Origin: RHLJ01 sp965242845
GTDB taxonomy: Bacteria; Bacteroidota; Rhodothermia; Balneolales; Balneolaceae
Reading direction: 5' to 3'
Assembly (NCBI GenBank): GCA_965242845.1
Contig: CBDETC010000002.1
Location: forward strand, 992,001-1,056,000
DNA length: 64,000 bases
Part shown: positions 34,117 to 43,067 of the stretch, one piece after another
Numbering within the stretch: position 1 is the first letter of the stretch
Layout of the letters: each line of letters opens with the position of its first letter
Notes under the pieces: model-generated
The model's database searches: none
The model's input: the letters and a program-made list of their open reading frames with translations, nothing else
What the model was told of the DNA's origin: nothing
Program-made: the position numbers and the translations under genes

Positions 34117-35301
34117 ATGATTAGATACTTTACAGCCGGAGAATCACACGGACCGGGACTTACAGGAATTATTGAAGGAATCCCAGCCGGCCTGGCTATC
34201 ACAGAAAGTGAAATAGCGGAACACCTCGTCCGACGACAGCAAGGCTATGGAAGAGGTGGGCGCATGGCTTTTGAAAAGGACCACGCGACTATCAGCTCTG
34301 GTGTTCGATTTGGAAAAACTATGGGTGGACCAATTGCACTTTATATGGAAAACCGAGCCTTCCAAAAGGACAAGGCCAACTGGCCCGTGGTTATGAATAA
34401 AGAAACTGAAGCTGAAGGCATCGAGAAAATTACTCTTCCACGACCGGGACATGCTGATTTGGTTGGGGCACAGAAATATCGATTTGATGATATAAGACCA
34501 GTAATAGAACGATCCAGTGCACGAGAAACCGGAATGCGTGTTGCCTGTACCGGGATTGCACGAAAGTTACTCAAGCATTTTGGAATCGAAATTGGAGGCC
34601 ATGTTCTTAGAATCGGATCTGCTGGCTATGAGTCATGGGAAGAAATTCGAGAAATAGCTGACCCGATCATTACGAAAGGAGCAGAACAGGTTTACAAAAC
34701 TGCTGATACTTCAGAAGTCCGATGCCTTAATGAAGCACTGTCTGAACAAATGGTTGAGGAAATCAAGAAGTATAGAAAGGCAGGCTCTTCACTCGGAGGC
34801 GTATATGAGATCATTATTACCGGTGTTCCTGCTGGCTTAGGAAGCTTTACTCATTGGGACAGAAAATTGGATGGCCTGATCGCTCAGGCTATTATGGGAA
34901 CCCAGGCAATGAAAGGAGTAGAAATTGGACTGGGATTCGAATCTGGAGCAAAACCTGGTCATCAGGTTCATGATGAAATCTCTCACGATGGAACTACTTT
35001 CACAAGATCTACAAACCGATCTGGCGGAATAGAGGGCGGAATGAGTACTGGAATGCCGATTATCATCAGAGGGGTAATGAAACCAATACCAACCATGCTC
35101 AACCCACTAAAAACAGTAGATATGCACAGTTTGGAGGTTACCGAAACCAGGTACGAGCGATCTGATGTGTGTGCCCTTCCTAGAGCTGTGGTAGTAGCAG
35201 AAAGTGTAATAGCTCCCGTTATTGCGAATGCCTTTTTGGAAAAGTTTGGAGGCGATTCTATTAGTGAAATAGAAGAACGCTTCAATAGTTATAAAGGATA
35301 A
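34117..35301 (+). CDS. aroC: Chorismate synthase
   Basis: AroC converts 5-enolpyruvylshikimate-3-phosphate to chorismate, using reduced FMN. The 394-residue protein has the opening RYFTAGESHGPGLTGIIEGIPAG, RRQQGYGRGGRMAFEKD, RPGHADLVGAQKYRFDDIRP with ERSSARETGMRVA, and RSGGIEGGMSTGMPI, all family signatures. Length is normal for the longer bacterial type. Its stop overlaps the next ATG by one base (TAATG). Other shikimate enzymes (aroQ) lie elsewhere in the window. Confidence 0.96.
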   Translation: MIRYFTAGESHGPGLTGIIEGIPAGLAITESEIAEHLVRRQQGYGRGGRMAFEKDHATISSGVRFGKTMGGPIALYMENRAFQKDKANWPVVMNKETEAEGIEKITLPRPGHADLVGAQKYRFDDIRPVIERSSARETGMRVACTGIARKLLKHFGIEIGGHVLRIGSAGYESWEEIREIADPIITKGAEQVYKTADTSEVRCLNEALSEQMVEEIKKYRKAGSSLGGVYEIIITGVPAGLGSFTHWDRKLDGLIAQAIMGTQAMKGVEIGLGFESGAKPGHQVHDEISHDGTTFTRSTNRSGGIEGGMSTGMPIIIRGVMKPIPTMLNPLKTVDMHSLEVTETRYERSDVCALPRAVVVAESVIAPVIANAFLEKFGGDSISEIEERFNSYKG

Positions 35302-35627
35302 TGAAAAATAATATTCCAACGCTCGCGGCCAGAATTAAGAATAATCCAAAGGATTCTTTTTCAAAATTTGCGCTGGCACTGGAATTGATAAAGCTGGGCA
35401 ACAATGAAAAGGCTCTGGTTCTTTTTGAAAACATCATAGAAAGTGACCCAACTTATGTTGGCGTTTACTATCATCTGGGAGCACTTTATGTGGAATTGGA
35501 AGAGAACAAAAAGGCATTAGCGACCTATAAGAAGGGAATCGAAATAGCGAATACGTTAAGTGACAATCATGCCCGATCTGAACTTCAATCAGCATTACTG
35601 TCATTTGAACTCAATCTTGATGATTAA
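35301..35627 (+). CDS. Small TPR protein
   Basis: This 108-residue cytoplasmic protein consists of about two tetratricopeptide repeats. The first is around residues 15-48 (DSFSKFALALELIKLGNNEKALVLFENII). The second (PTYVGVYYHLGALYVELEENKKALATYKKGI) is around residues 50-82, and a capping helix follows. TPRs mediate protein contacts. The start overlaps the aroC stop and the LysM gene follows after three bases, so it is surely cotranscribed. No partner can be named. Confidence 0.8.
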   Translation: MKNNIPTLAARIKNNPKDSFSKFALALELIKLGNNEKALVLFENIIESDPTYVGVYYHLGALYVELEENKKALATYKKGIEIANTLSDNHARSELQSALLSFELNLDD

Positions 35628-35630
35628 TTC

Positions 35631-36584
35631 ATGAAATACCTACTCTCTCTTATACTTTTTATTTGTATTTCCTTGAGCTCATCAGCCCAAGAAAGAAGAA
35701 CTCATACTGTTCAACAGGGTGAAACTTTATACGCCATATCCAAACAGCTGAATGTATCAGTAGCGGAACTTCAACAATGGAATAACCTTACTGATAATGC
35801 TATCTCAATTGGTGATGAGCTTATTTACTTCGCGATTGAAGCAGACACCACTCAGGTAGTGGACACTGGCTCTTCCCTGATTGAATTCGTCGCTCCACAG
35901 CAGAATACCTATTACGTGGTTAGAAGTGGCGATAATCTTACCAAAATAGCACGGGAGCATGATATGACCATCGAAGAGCTTCGGGAGCTAAATGGCCTAT
36001 CTGGAGATTTGCTCAGTATTGGACAACGATTAAGTGTAAGAAAGCTAGTTGATAGTGTCGCTCCTTCGGCATCAGAGTTTTCAGAAGAGTCTTCCCCACA
36101 AGGATCATTTGCCGTATATACCGTTAAGCAAGGCGAATACACCAATCAATTATTGGAGCGCTTTGAAATGACCCTGTCTGAAATCCAGGAACTTAATCCA
36201 GAGATTAATTTTGATGCATTGGATGTAAACCAAAGGATCACCGTGCTCCTTCCTCCATCCCGATCTTATGCTAATCCTTTCGAACCCAAGGCTAACCTAC
36301 AAGATTTAGGGATCGTTGGAGCTGTATCCTACAAGAATTCTGAGTTTGGAAATACAACAACCAATGGAGAATTATATAATCCCGAGGAACTCACTGCCGC
36401 ACATTCAAATATAGCTTTAGGTAGTATCATTTTCGTGGAAAATTCTAGCACAAAAAGTGGAATTTTTGTTCGGATAAATGATCGGGTTACTGGCTCCGGT
36501 TTGAAACTTTCTGAAAGAGCTTACCGAATATTAGGCCTCGATCAATCTCCAAACCCCACGGTTACTATTTATAGCGAAAGCTGA
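35631..36584 (+). CDS. Exported LysM-RlpA-like peptidoglycan protein
   Basis: This 317-residue protein starts with a signal peptide (YLLSLILFICISLSSSAQ). Three LysM domains follow: residues about 23-67 (HTVQQGETLYAISKQLNVSV), 93-137 (YYVVRSGDNLTKIAREHDMT) and 162-207 (YTVKQGEYTNQLLERF). A C-terminal double-psi barrel resembles RlpA. It keeps the acidic residue in TNGELYN, the His in LTAAHSN and the Asp in VRINDRV, which are the residues linked to lytic transglycosylase activity in RlpA proteins. It likely binds and may cleave peptidoglycan. The next gene overlaps by one base. Confidence 0.85.
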   Translation: MKYLLSLILFICISLSSSAQERRTHTVQQGETLYAISKQLNVSVAELQQWNNLTDNAISIGDELIYFAIEADTTQVVDTGSSLIEFVAPQQNTYYVVRSGDNLTKIAREHDMTIEELRELNGLSGDLLSIGQRLSVRKLVDSVAPSASEFSEESSPQGSFAVYTVKQGEYTNQLLERFEMTLSEIQELNPEINFDALDVNQRITVLLPPSRSYANPFEPKANLQDLGIVGAVSYKNSEFGNTTTNGELYNPEELTAAHSNIALGSIIFVENSSTKSGIFVRINDRVTGSGLKLSERAYRILGLDQSPNPTVTIYSES

Positions 36585-37312
36585 TGTCCAATACGGTAAG
36601 GCAATACTTCACAAATACTCATACGCTATTATATAGCTTCCTATTGAGCTTACCGCTGTTCCTGATTTATGAGGGACTGATTCTCATCTCACAACCTAAT
36701 ACAGAGAATATTGTGCGCATTAGCGTGGATGTTTGGATGAAATCCATTTTCACCAATTTAGGCGTTAATGCTGTTTCCTTTTCTCTTTTGGCAATGATGC
36801 TAATCGGTTTTTTTATTGTTTATAAAGAGAGGGACCGGTTGAAAGAGGTCCGATTTGTTTACTTCATCATACTTTTTTTCGAATGCCTGATCTACGCTAT
36901 TGTCTTTGCATTTATAAGTAATGCCCTTGTTTCGCTCCTTCTCAATATGGCTGCTACCGAACCGGTAGAATCTCTTACATATTTGCAAAAACTAGCCCTT
37001 TCCTTAGGGGCAGGACTTTATGAGGAACTCTTTTTCAGGGTAATACTGGTAAGCTTACTGGTTCTGATATTTAATAAGCTTTTTGGTAAGAAATGGGCTG
37101 CAGTAATAGCAGCAGTTACTCTTTCGGCTTTGCTATTCAGTGCCGTTCACTATATGGGAGATATGGGGGATCTGTTCACGTTAAACTCATTTCTTTACCG
37201 ATTTATATTCGGATTAATTTTGAACGGTCTATATGTATGGAGAGGGTTTGGGGTTGCTGCCTGGACGCATGCGATCTATGATGTACTCGTGATCACCTTC
37301 TTCGGTGCTTAG
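36584..37312 (+). CDS. CPBP-family intramembrane protease
   Basis: This 242-residue polytopic membrane protein has about seven hydrophobic segments. The CPBP/Abi motifs are present: EELFFRVIL (EExxxR), FSAVHYMGDMG (FxxxH) and THAIYDVLVI (third motif, with Asp where Asn is more common). Members are glutamic intramembrane proteases, such as Rce1 relatives, or act in self-immunity and membrane stress. The start overlaps the stop of the LysM gene by one base, ending the run that begins at the porQ-like gene. Confidence 0.85.
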   Translation: MSNTVRQYFTNTHTLLYSFLLSLPLFLIYEGLILISQPNTENIVRISVDVWMKSIFTNLGVNAVSFSLLAMMLIGFFIVYKERDRLKEVRFVYFIILFFECLIYAIVFAFISNALVSLLLNMAATEPVESLTYLQKLALSLGAGLYEELFFRVILVSLLVLIFNKLFGKKWAAVIAAVTLSALLFSAVHYMGDMGDLFTLNSFLYRFIFGLILNGLYVWRGFGVAAWTHAIYDVLVITFFGA

Positions 37313-37457
37313 TCATTTCCAACTGCTCCTATCAAGATTTTCTATTTACCTCTTGGAGCTGAGTTAATTACATTAAATTTTGTGTTAAATTTTCGATTTT
37401 TATTTCCTTTATTGGTTTTAATTATCGTTTTTATTTCTTCAGGGTTTGAGGAAAATT

Positions 37458-38024
37458 GTGAGTAAGAAACATCGTATAAAACAGCTTCAATTCAATGATG
37501 AGATTATTCCTCACCTGGACTCGCTGTATAATTTTGGCTTGCGACTCACCGGGGACCCAAGTGATACTGAAGACCTTGTTCAGGATACGATTGTAAAAGC
37601 CTTCCGTTTTTTTGATAGTTATGAAAAAGGGACCAATGCCAAAGCATGGCTATTTAGGATTCTTAAGAATTCGTTCATTAACAACTATCGGAAAAATCAA
37701 AAGAAGCCACAGGAAGTAGATTACGAAGAGGTTTCTTCCTATTACGAAAGTGTAAGGGCAGAACGAACAGACACTACCGACCTCGAGCATCTCATCTTCC
37801 GGAATCTGATGGACGATAATTTCACCAAGGCCCTTTCAAAGCTTCCTGAAGATTTTAGAACGGTTGTTATGCTTTGTGATGTAGATGGATTTACATACGA
37901 AGAGATCTCAAATATGCTGGATGTGCCCATTGGAACCATACGATCCAGATTGCACCGGGGAAGAAATCTTCTAAAAACCGAACTTTACGAGTACGCCAAA
38001 AAAAGAGGCTATACAGACGATTAA
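37458..38024 (+). CDS. ECF-type RNA polymerase sigma factor
   Basis: This 188-residue sigma-70 protein has region 2 (HLDSLYNFGLRLTGDPSDTEDLVQDTIVKAFRFFDSYEKGT) and region 4 (LPEDFRTVVMLCDVDGFTYEEISNMLDVPIGTIRSRLHRGRN). These are standard ECF signatures with the -35 recognition helix RSRLHRGR. The start is GTG at 37458 (MSKKHRIKQ). A TTG at 37446 is an alternative. No anti-sigma factor gene is adjacent. The stop shares a TTAA palindrome with the convergent histidine-kinase gene. Regulation of this factor is therefore unclear. Confidence 0.9.
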   Translation: MSKKHRIKQLQFNDEIIPHLDSLYNFGLRLTGDPSDTEDLVQDTIVKAFRFFDSYEKGTNAKAWLFRILKNSFINNYRKNQKKPQEVDYEEVSSYYESVRAERTDTTDLEHLIFRNLMDDNFTKALSKLPEDFRTVVMLCDVDGFTYEEISNMLDVPIGTIRSRLHRGRNLLKTELYEYAKKRGYTDD

Positions 38025-39394
38025 GCTTCTTCCTCTTTAGTTGGTAATACGATCCTCATTGTAGTGCCAACACCCATTTCCGACTTGTGCACGAATACTT
38101 TTCCAGAATGGTAATCTTCGATAATTCTTTTAGTAAGACTTAAACCTAAGCCCCATCCTCTCTTTTTTGTACTAAAACCGGGTCTAAATACCGTTTTGAA
38201 TTGATTAGGTTCAATCCCAGAACCTGAGTCTTCAATATCTATGACTACATCCTTCCCTTTTACTTTAGATGAGATTGCTATGTATGCCTGTTTTCCATTT
38301 GTATTTAGCGAGTCCATAGAATTCTTGACCAGATTTTCTACCGCCCACTGAAAGAGTTCAGGATTTATCATCACTTTGGCATCTGCTTCTAATGACTTCT
38401 TTACCTGGACAGCTTTACCCAGTTTTGGAAGCCTACGCTCCATATAAGTTACCACCTCTCCAAGATTAGATTTGATATCCATTAATGACAATTCAGGAGC
38501 CGATCCAATTTTGCCAAAACGTTCCGCAACTCCGCTTAATCGCTGCACATCATTCTCTATCTCCTGGATGATTTTGGATGCGGATTTATCCTCGCCATAT
38601 TCATCTTTAAATAAATGAATCCACCCATATAAACTAGATATAGGGGTGCCGAGCTGATGGGCAGCCTCTTTCGCCATTCCAACCCATAAATTGGATTGCT
38701 CGGTTCTGGTAATGCTCTTATAGGTGGTATACCCAATCCCTAACAGGAGAGTAAGTATCAAAATCTGAACATAGGGCAAATAACGAAGTAACCTAACTGT
38801 TGGGCTCTCACCATAATAAACGAACTGAGCAATTTGGGTTTGCTCATCTCCAATAATGATTTTAATAGGTGGATTCGTTGCCTTTAACTGGTCAACTAAC
38901 CGCTCCCTTTTTTGAGGGGTATCAATTTGTCGAAGAGGTACATTTCTGAAGCCATATTCTATCGTCACTTCCTGTGAATCCGGATTCTGTTCACTTTGAC
39001 TTAAATAGACATACTCAAGCGGCACATCATTGGAATCTACCAGAACGGCTGGAACTTCGAAGTACCCGGCTTCATCAAGAACCAGTTCATCAGTAACAAA
39101 ATCCTGGGAGCTCCTAAGAGTTTCAACCTCGAACAGCTTTTGAATCAGACTATCTGGCACTTCCGGGTTATCCTGAAGCTGAAATGCGACATCAAACAGA
39201 ATCGAACTAGCCTGCTGATGAACAGGAAGCGCATTAAACTCTATCGCTTTGGCCCATAATTCTACACTGGCTCTTTCTTGTTCCAGAATTTTGCCAACCA
39301 GATAATTGTTATACACAAGTGAACCCGCACCCAAAAGAAGAAGGAATGAGATCAGCATCAATTTTATCCAGCCTGACTGAGCAAACAAATTCAT
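38021..39394 (-). CDS. Membrane sensor histidine kinase
   Basis: This 457-residue kinase has transmembrane helices at about residues 13-31 and 205-225, enclosing a periplasmic sensor of about 170 residues. The H-box is AKEAAHQLGTPISSLYGWIH, in which His is followed by QLGTP. The catalytic domain has VENLVKNSMDSL (N), IEDSGSGIEPNQF (G1) and WGLGLSLTKRI (G2). AHQLGTP-type kinases resemble a group common in Bacteroidota. No response regulator is adjacent, so this is an orphan. It converges with the ECF sigma gene, overlapping by four bases at their stops, and lies after clpX past a terminator. Confidence 0.88.
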   Translation of the reverse strand: MNLFAQSGWIKLMLISFLLLLGAGSLVYNNYLVGKILEQERASVELWAKAIEFNALPVHQQASSILFDVAFQLQDNPEVPDSLIQKLFEVETLRSSQDFVTDELVLDEAGYFEVPAVLVDSNDVPLEYVYLSQSEQNPDSQEVTIEYGFRNVPLRQIDTPQKRERLVDQLKATNPPIKIIIGDEQTQIAQFVYYGESPTVRLLRYLPYVQILILTLLLGIGYTTYKSITRTEQSNLWVGMAKEAAHQLGTPISSLYGWIHLFKDEYGEDKSASKIIQEIENDVQRLSGVAERFGKIGSAPELSLMDIKSNLGEVVTYMERRLPKLGKAVQVKKSLEADAKVMINPELFQWAVENLVKNSMDSLNTNGKQAYIAISSKVKGKDVVIDIEDSGSGIEPNQFKTVFRPGFSTKKRGWGLGLSLTKRIIEDYHSGKVFVHKSEMGVGTTMRIVLPTKEEEA

Positions 39395-39447
39395 TGGAGC
39401 TGCTTTAATTTTTGAATCGTATGTTCGTGGATTTTAGGGAAACAAAA

Positions 39448-39467
39448 AACCCCGACTAAACGGGGTT
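39448..39467 (-). terminator. Terminator after clpX
   Basis: AACCCCG (39448-39454) and CGGGGTT (39461-39467) form a 7-bp stem. On the minus strand it is followed by a T-run (39447-39443). It separates clpX from the histidine kinase. Confidence 0.85.
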
Positions 39468-39474
39468 AATTTCT

Positions 39475-40734
39475 TTAGGCTGAGGCTGAAGCCTTTTGCT
39501 TTTCGTATACCGGTGGTGCATTATTCTCAATGGTATCTTTGGTTATAATACACCGCGAAACATTCTTCATTGAAGGAAGCGTGAACATAATATCTAACAT
39601 GGAGGCTTCCATGATCGACCGTAATCCACGTGCACCGGTTTTTCGTTCTTTTGCCTTAGTTACAATGGCCTTAAGCGCTTCATCTTCGAAGGTAAGCTCT
39701 ACATCCTCCATCTTGAACAGCTTTTCATACTGCTTCACTATGGCGTTTTTAGGCGTTTGAAGGATATCAAGCAGGGCTTCATCAGAAAGCTCGTGTAATC
39801 CGCAAATCATTGGAAGACGACCGATCAATTCCGGAATCAACCCAAATCTTTGCAAATCTTCAGGCTCTACATAGGTAAATATCTTTGGATCGCCTTTATC
39901 AAACTTAACCTGCTCTTCACTTTGAAAACCCATTGCGCTGGTAGATAATCTTCTGGAAATAATTTCCTCTAAGCCTGCAAAAGCTCCACCACAAATAAAT
40001 AAAATATTGGATGTGTCCAGTTGGATAAAGCTTTGTTCGGGATGCTTGCGCCCACCTTTTGGCGGGATGTTAGCAATGGTGCCTTCCAAAATCTTTAATA
40101 ATGCCTGCTGAACACCTTCTCCACTTACATCACGAGTAATTGAAGGGTTATCACTTTTTCTGGCAACCTTATCTACTTCGTCAATATAAACGATGCCTCG
40201 TTTTGCGCGCTCAACATCATAATCAGCAGCTCTGAGCAGGTTACTTAGAATGCTTTCTACATCTTCACCTACATACCCGGCTTCGGTAAGTACTGTGGCA
40301 TCAGCAATCGTAAATGGTACGTCAATTACCTTTGCAAGAGTCCGAGCTAGAAGCGTTTTACCGCTACCTGTAGGCCCAAGCAACGCGATATTACTTTTTT
40401 CGATATGAGTATCGTTGTGCTCAATACTATCAGAAGAGATTCTTTTGTAGTGATTATAGACAGCTACAGAAAGGGTCTTCTTAGCCTGATCCTGCCCAAT
40501 AACATACTCATCTAATTTGGCTTTAATCTCAACAGGTTTGAGAAGAGGTTTGTAAGATTTTTCTCTTCTGCGGGCCAGTGAAGCAAGGTCACTTTTAATG
40601 ATACTTGATGCATCTTCCACACATCGATCACAAACGTAAACCCCGGGGCCAGCTACCATGCTGTTCACTTCCAGGCTTGATCGCCCACAAAACGAACAGT
40701 TAACGATATCGTTATTTTTATCCTTGTCGCTCAT
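39475..40734 (-). CDS. clpX: ATP-dependent protease ATPase subunit ClpX
   Basis: ClpX unfolds tagged substrates and feeds them to ClpP. The 419-residue AAA+ protein has the N-terminal zinc domain (CSFCGRSSLEV...CDRCVE). Walker A is GPTGSGKTLLARTLAK, Walker B IVYIDEVDKVARK, followed by SREGVQQ-like sequence (SGEGVQQALLKILEG). The IGF-like loop region appears as LIGRLPMICG, and the sensor-2 segment is TGARGLRSIME. Length is typical. It follows clpP by 36 bases on the same strand. Confidence 0.97.
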   Translation of the reverse strand: MSDKDKNNDIVNCSFCGRSSLEVNSMVAGPGVYVCDRCVEDASSIIKSDLASLARRREKSYKPLLKPVEIKAKLDEYVIGQDQAKKTLSVAVYNHYKRISSDSIEHNDTHIEKSNIALLGPTGSGKTLLARTLAKVIDVPFTIADATVLTEAGYVGEDVESILSNLLRAADYDVERAKRGIVYIDEVDKVARKSDNPSITRDVSGEGVQQALLKILEGTIANIPPKGGRKHPEQSFIQLDTSNILFICGGAFAGLEEIISRRLSTSAMGFQSEEQVKFDKGDPKIFTYVEPEDLQRFGLIPELIGRLPMICGLHELSDEALLDILQTPKNAIVKQYEKLFKMEDVELTFEDEALKAIVTKAKERKTGARGLRSIMEASMLDIMFTLPSMKNVSRCIITKDTIENNAPPVYEKQKASASA

Positions 40735-40770
40735 TCAGCCCTAAATGTACTAAAAATTATCTTATTTGGC

Positions 40771-41400
40771 TTACTTAGGCCTTGCGATCACATTGTCTAC
40801 CAAACCGTATTTTTTTGCTTCATCGGAAGTCATCCAATTATTACGGTCTGAATCTCGAACAATATCTTCCAGGGTTTTACCGCTATGGTCAGCGATAATC
40901 TGGCTTAGCTGAGTTTTTGTTCTGATAATCTCTTTTGCTTCAATTTCGATATCACTTGCCTGGCCCTGAACACCACCAAGAGGTTGGTGAATCATCACTT
41001 TGGCATTTGGCAGGCAACTTCTTTTACCAGCGGTTCCAGCAGTCAAAAGCACCGCACCCATACTAGCTGCCATCCCCATACATGTAGTAGCTACATCACA
41101 CTTGATATGCTGCATGGTATCATAAATAGCCAGGCCAGAAGTAACAACCCCTCCAGGACTATTGATGTATAAATTAATGTCCTTTTCAGGATCATCTGAC
41201 TCTAAGAATAACATTTGTGCCACAATTGAACTGGCAACTACATCATTGATCGCGCTTCCAAGAATAATAATACGATCTTTTAATAAGCGGGAATAAATAT
41301 CATAAGCTCGCTCTCCTCGATTGGAAGTCTCAATAACCATTGGAACCAGGTTATCCTCAATCGGAGAGAAGTTCGACTCAAAAAGGGGTTGTTTAGTCAT
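40771..41400 (-). CDS. clpP: ATP-dependent Clp protease proteolytic subunit
   Basis: ClpP is the barrel-forming serine peptidase that works with ClpX. The 209-residue protein has the nucleophile Ser in MGMAASMGAVLLTAG, the His in KVMIHQPLGGVQG, and the Asp further on (SDRNNWMTSDEA). IYINSPGGVVTSGLAIYDTM is also diagnostic. It sits between tig (15 bases upstream) and clpX, the classical tig-clpP-clpX order, and is likely transcribed with them. Confidence 0.97.
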   Translation of the reverse strand: MTKQPLFESNFSPIEDNLVPMVIETSNRGERAYDIYSRLLKDRIIILGSAINDVVASSIVAQMLFLESDDPEKDINLYINSPGGVVTSGLAIYDTMQHIKCDVATTCMGMAASMGAVLLTAGTAGKRSCLPNAKVMIHQPLGGVQGQASDIEIEAKEIIRTKTQLSQIIADHSGKTLEDIVRDSDRNNWMTSDEAKKYGLVDNVIARPK

Positions 41401-41414
41401 AATAGTAGTGTGAA

Positions 41415-42710
41415 TTATTTCTTCTTTTTTGACTTCTTTTCCTGCTCTTTCTGGTAAGCCTCTTTGTTCAGCTCTTTAATACTCACTTCGTCCTGAAGTT
41501 TATCAAATACCTTGTTCTCTCTGATACTACTTCTAAGGGATTCAAGTAAACTAGGATTCTGAGCATAATAGCCTTTCAGTTGGTCTACCGTTGCCCCATA
41601 TCGGGCTGCCTCTATGGAAATGAACTCGTCGATATCTTCGGGTTTTATTTCGATATCTTCAAATGTTTCTTGAAGTTTTTGACTAATGAAATACCACTTG
41701 GTTTCTCTTCTTGCCTGATCGGTCATTTCTTCTCTATAACCGAGTTCATCAAAAGTATCAGGAAGTTTGTCGCCATACTGCTGCTTTAGCTGCTGTACAT
41801 AAGAACTTTTTACCTGCTCCATAAAAGCTTCCGGAGTATCAAACTCATTAGCATTCACCAATGCTTCAACCACTTCATTTTTGAAGAGATCATCAGAACT
41901 TTGATCATAATACTGCTGCATACGGCTCTTGATGAAGCTTTTAAACTCATCCTCTGCTTTAGCTTCTCCATTGCTATTTCTCTTGAAGAACTCTTCGTTT
42001 AGCTCTGCGAGGTGTAGTTGCTGTACTTTCTTCAGAGTGACGCGGAAATGGTCTTTTTCTCCATCTTCTTCCACTTTCATATCTACCACATCACCAGCTT
42101 TTTTACCTTTTAGTGATTTCAAAAAGCTTTTGGCGGCATCTTCTCTTAAATCGATTACCTGATCAACATCAGAGTCCCCTTCAATTGGGTTTCCATCATC
42201 GTCTAAAGAAATAACATCTACAACAAGCTTCGACTCTTTTGTCGCTGCTTTATCTACGTCTTCCCAGTTTCCTTCACGCTCTCTGCTTCTTTCTACTTCT
42301 TCTTCAACTTCCTGATCGGTTACATCATGAACCATCTTACTTACTTTGATCTTTTTCAGATCACTAAGAGTAAATTCTGGTTTTGCCCCAATTTTGAATA
42401 CTACTTCCAACTCATCGTTTTCCCACTGGAAGTCAATCATTTGTGTCTCACCAATTGGATCGTGCTCAGCAACTACATCTTTTTCAAAAATTTCCTGGAT
42501 GTACTTGTTGATTTCCTCAATCTCAATATCATTTCCAAAGCGTTTTTTAACGATGGATAAAGGCACTCTGCCTGGACGAAAGCCAGGAAGGCTGATCTGG
42601 CCCTGGTATTTTCTTAATGCTTTGTCAAATTTTGGCTGAAGTTCTTCTCGGTTAGCTTTTAAGGTTACTTCTTTATCTACAGAAGTAATTTCTTTCACAG
42701 AAATATTCAC
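41415..42710 (-). CDS. tig: Trigger factor
   Basis: Trigger factor is the ribosome-bound chaperone for nascent chains. The 431-residue protein has the ribosome-binding domain with LPGFRPGRVPLSIVKKRFG (the GFRxGxxP signature). A divergent FKBP-like middle part follows, and then a long helical C-terminal domain ending in a lysine-rich tail. It starts with GTG at 42710 (MNISVKEITSVDKE); no ATG gives a better fit. Bacteroidota trigger factors often have weak PPIase domains, and here the middle segment also lacks clear FKBP catalytic residues. Confidence 0.93.
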   Translation of the reverse strand: MNISVKEITSVDKEVTLKANREELQPKFDKALRKYQGQISLPGFRPGRVPLSIVKKRFGNDIEIEEINKYIQEIFEKDVVAEHDPIGETQMIDFQWENDELEVVFKIGAKPEFTLSDLKKIKVSKMVHDVTDQEVEEEVERSREREGNWEDVDKAATKESKLVVDVISLDDDGNPIEGDSDVDQVIDLREDAAKSFLKSLKGKKAGDVVDMKVEEDGEKDHFRVTLKKVQQLHLAELNEEFFKRNSNGEAKAEDEFKSFIKSRMQQYYDQSSDDLFKNEVVEALVNANEFDTPEAFMEQVKSSYVQQLKQQYGDKLPDTFDELGYREEMTDQARRETKWYFISQKLQETFEDIEIKPEDIDEFISIEAARYGATVDQLKGYYAQNPSLLESLRSSIRENKVFDKLQDEVSIKELNKEAYQKEQEKKSKKKK

Positions 42711-42775
42711 GAATAGTACTCTTTAATTTTTGGTCAGTAAGTAAGTAAAAAATAGGCTATGCAAAGAAAGGAAAG

Positions 42776-42859
42776 TACGAGAGGGGGGACTCGAACCCCC
42801 ACGCCGGTTAAAGCACTAGATCCTAAATCTAGCGTGTCTACCAATTCCACCACTCTCGC
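42776..42859 (-). tRNA. tRNA-Leu (anticodon TAG)
   Basis: The 84-base class II tRNA on the minus strand has acceptor GCGAGAG pairing with CTCTCGT (first pair G-T), anticodon stem CTAGA/TCTAG with loop TTTAGGA, a variable arm of about 13 bases, T stem GGGGG/CCCCC and discriminator A. No CCA is encoded. Confidence 0.93.
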
Positions 42860-42875
42860 GAAATTTCAGAGCTTG

Positions 42876-42883
42876 CAAAGATA
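42876..42883 (-). promoter_or_regulatory. -7 promoter box for tRNA-Leu (TATCTTTG)
   Basis: CAAAGATA on the plus strand is TATCTTTG on the minus strand, the same box as for tRNA-Lys, 17 bases before the mature 5' end. A clear -33 TTG is not visible. Confidence 0.55.
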
Positions 42884-42945
42884 CGGCTTGAACAAAATAA
42901 AATCCATCTTCTATTTTGCATTTCTTCTGTCCTCACGTGTTATTC

Positions 42946-43001
42946 GTTAATGGTTATTTGTTCGTTGGAAAGTGATTCACCAATAACAAATAACCGTTAA
43001 C
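42946..43001. repeat. GGTTATTTGTT palindrome in the tRNA-Leu/cutA gap
   Basis: GGTTATTTGTT (42952-42962) and AACAAATAACC (42985-42995) are a perfect 11-bp inverted pair, flanked by further matches (GTTAA/TTAAC and TTGG/CCAA). The sequence differs from the other two repeat families, so it may be a third dispersed family or a local structure. Confidence 0.55.
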
Positions 43002-43067
43002 AATTTTCTAGACTTCTCAGCCTCGTGTTCACTATCATTTGTAAGCCTAAAAATCAATTCACTCATC

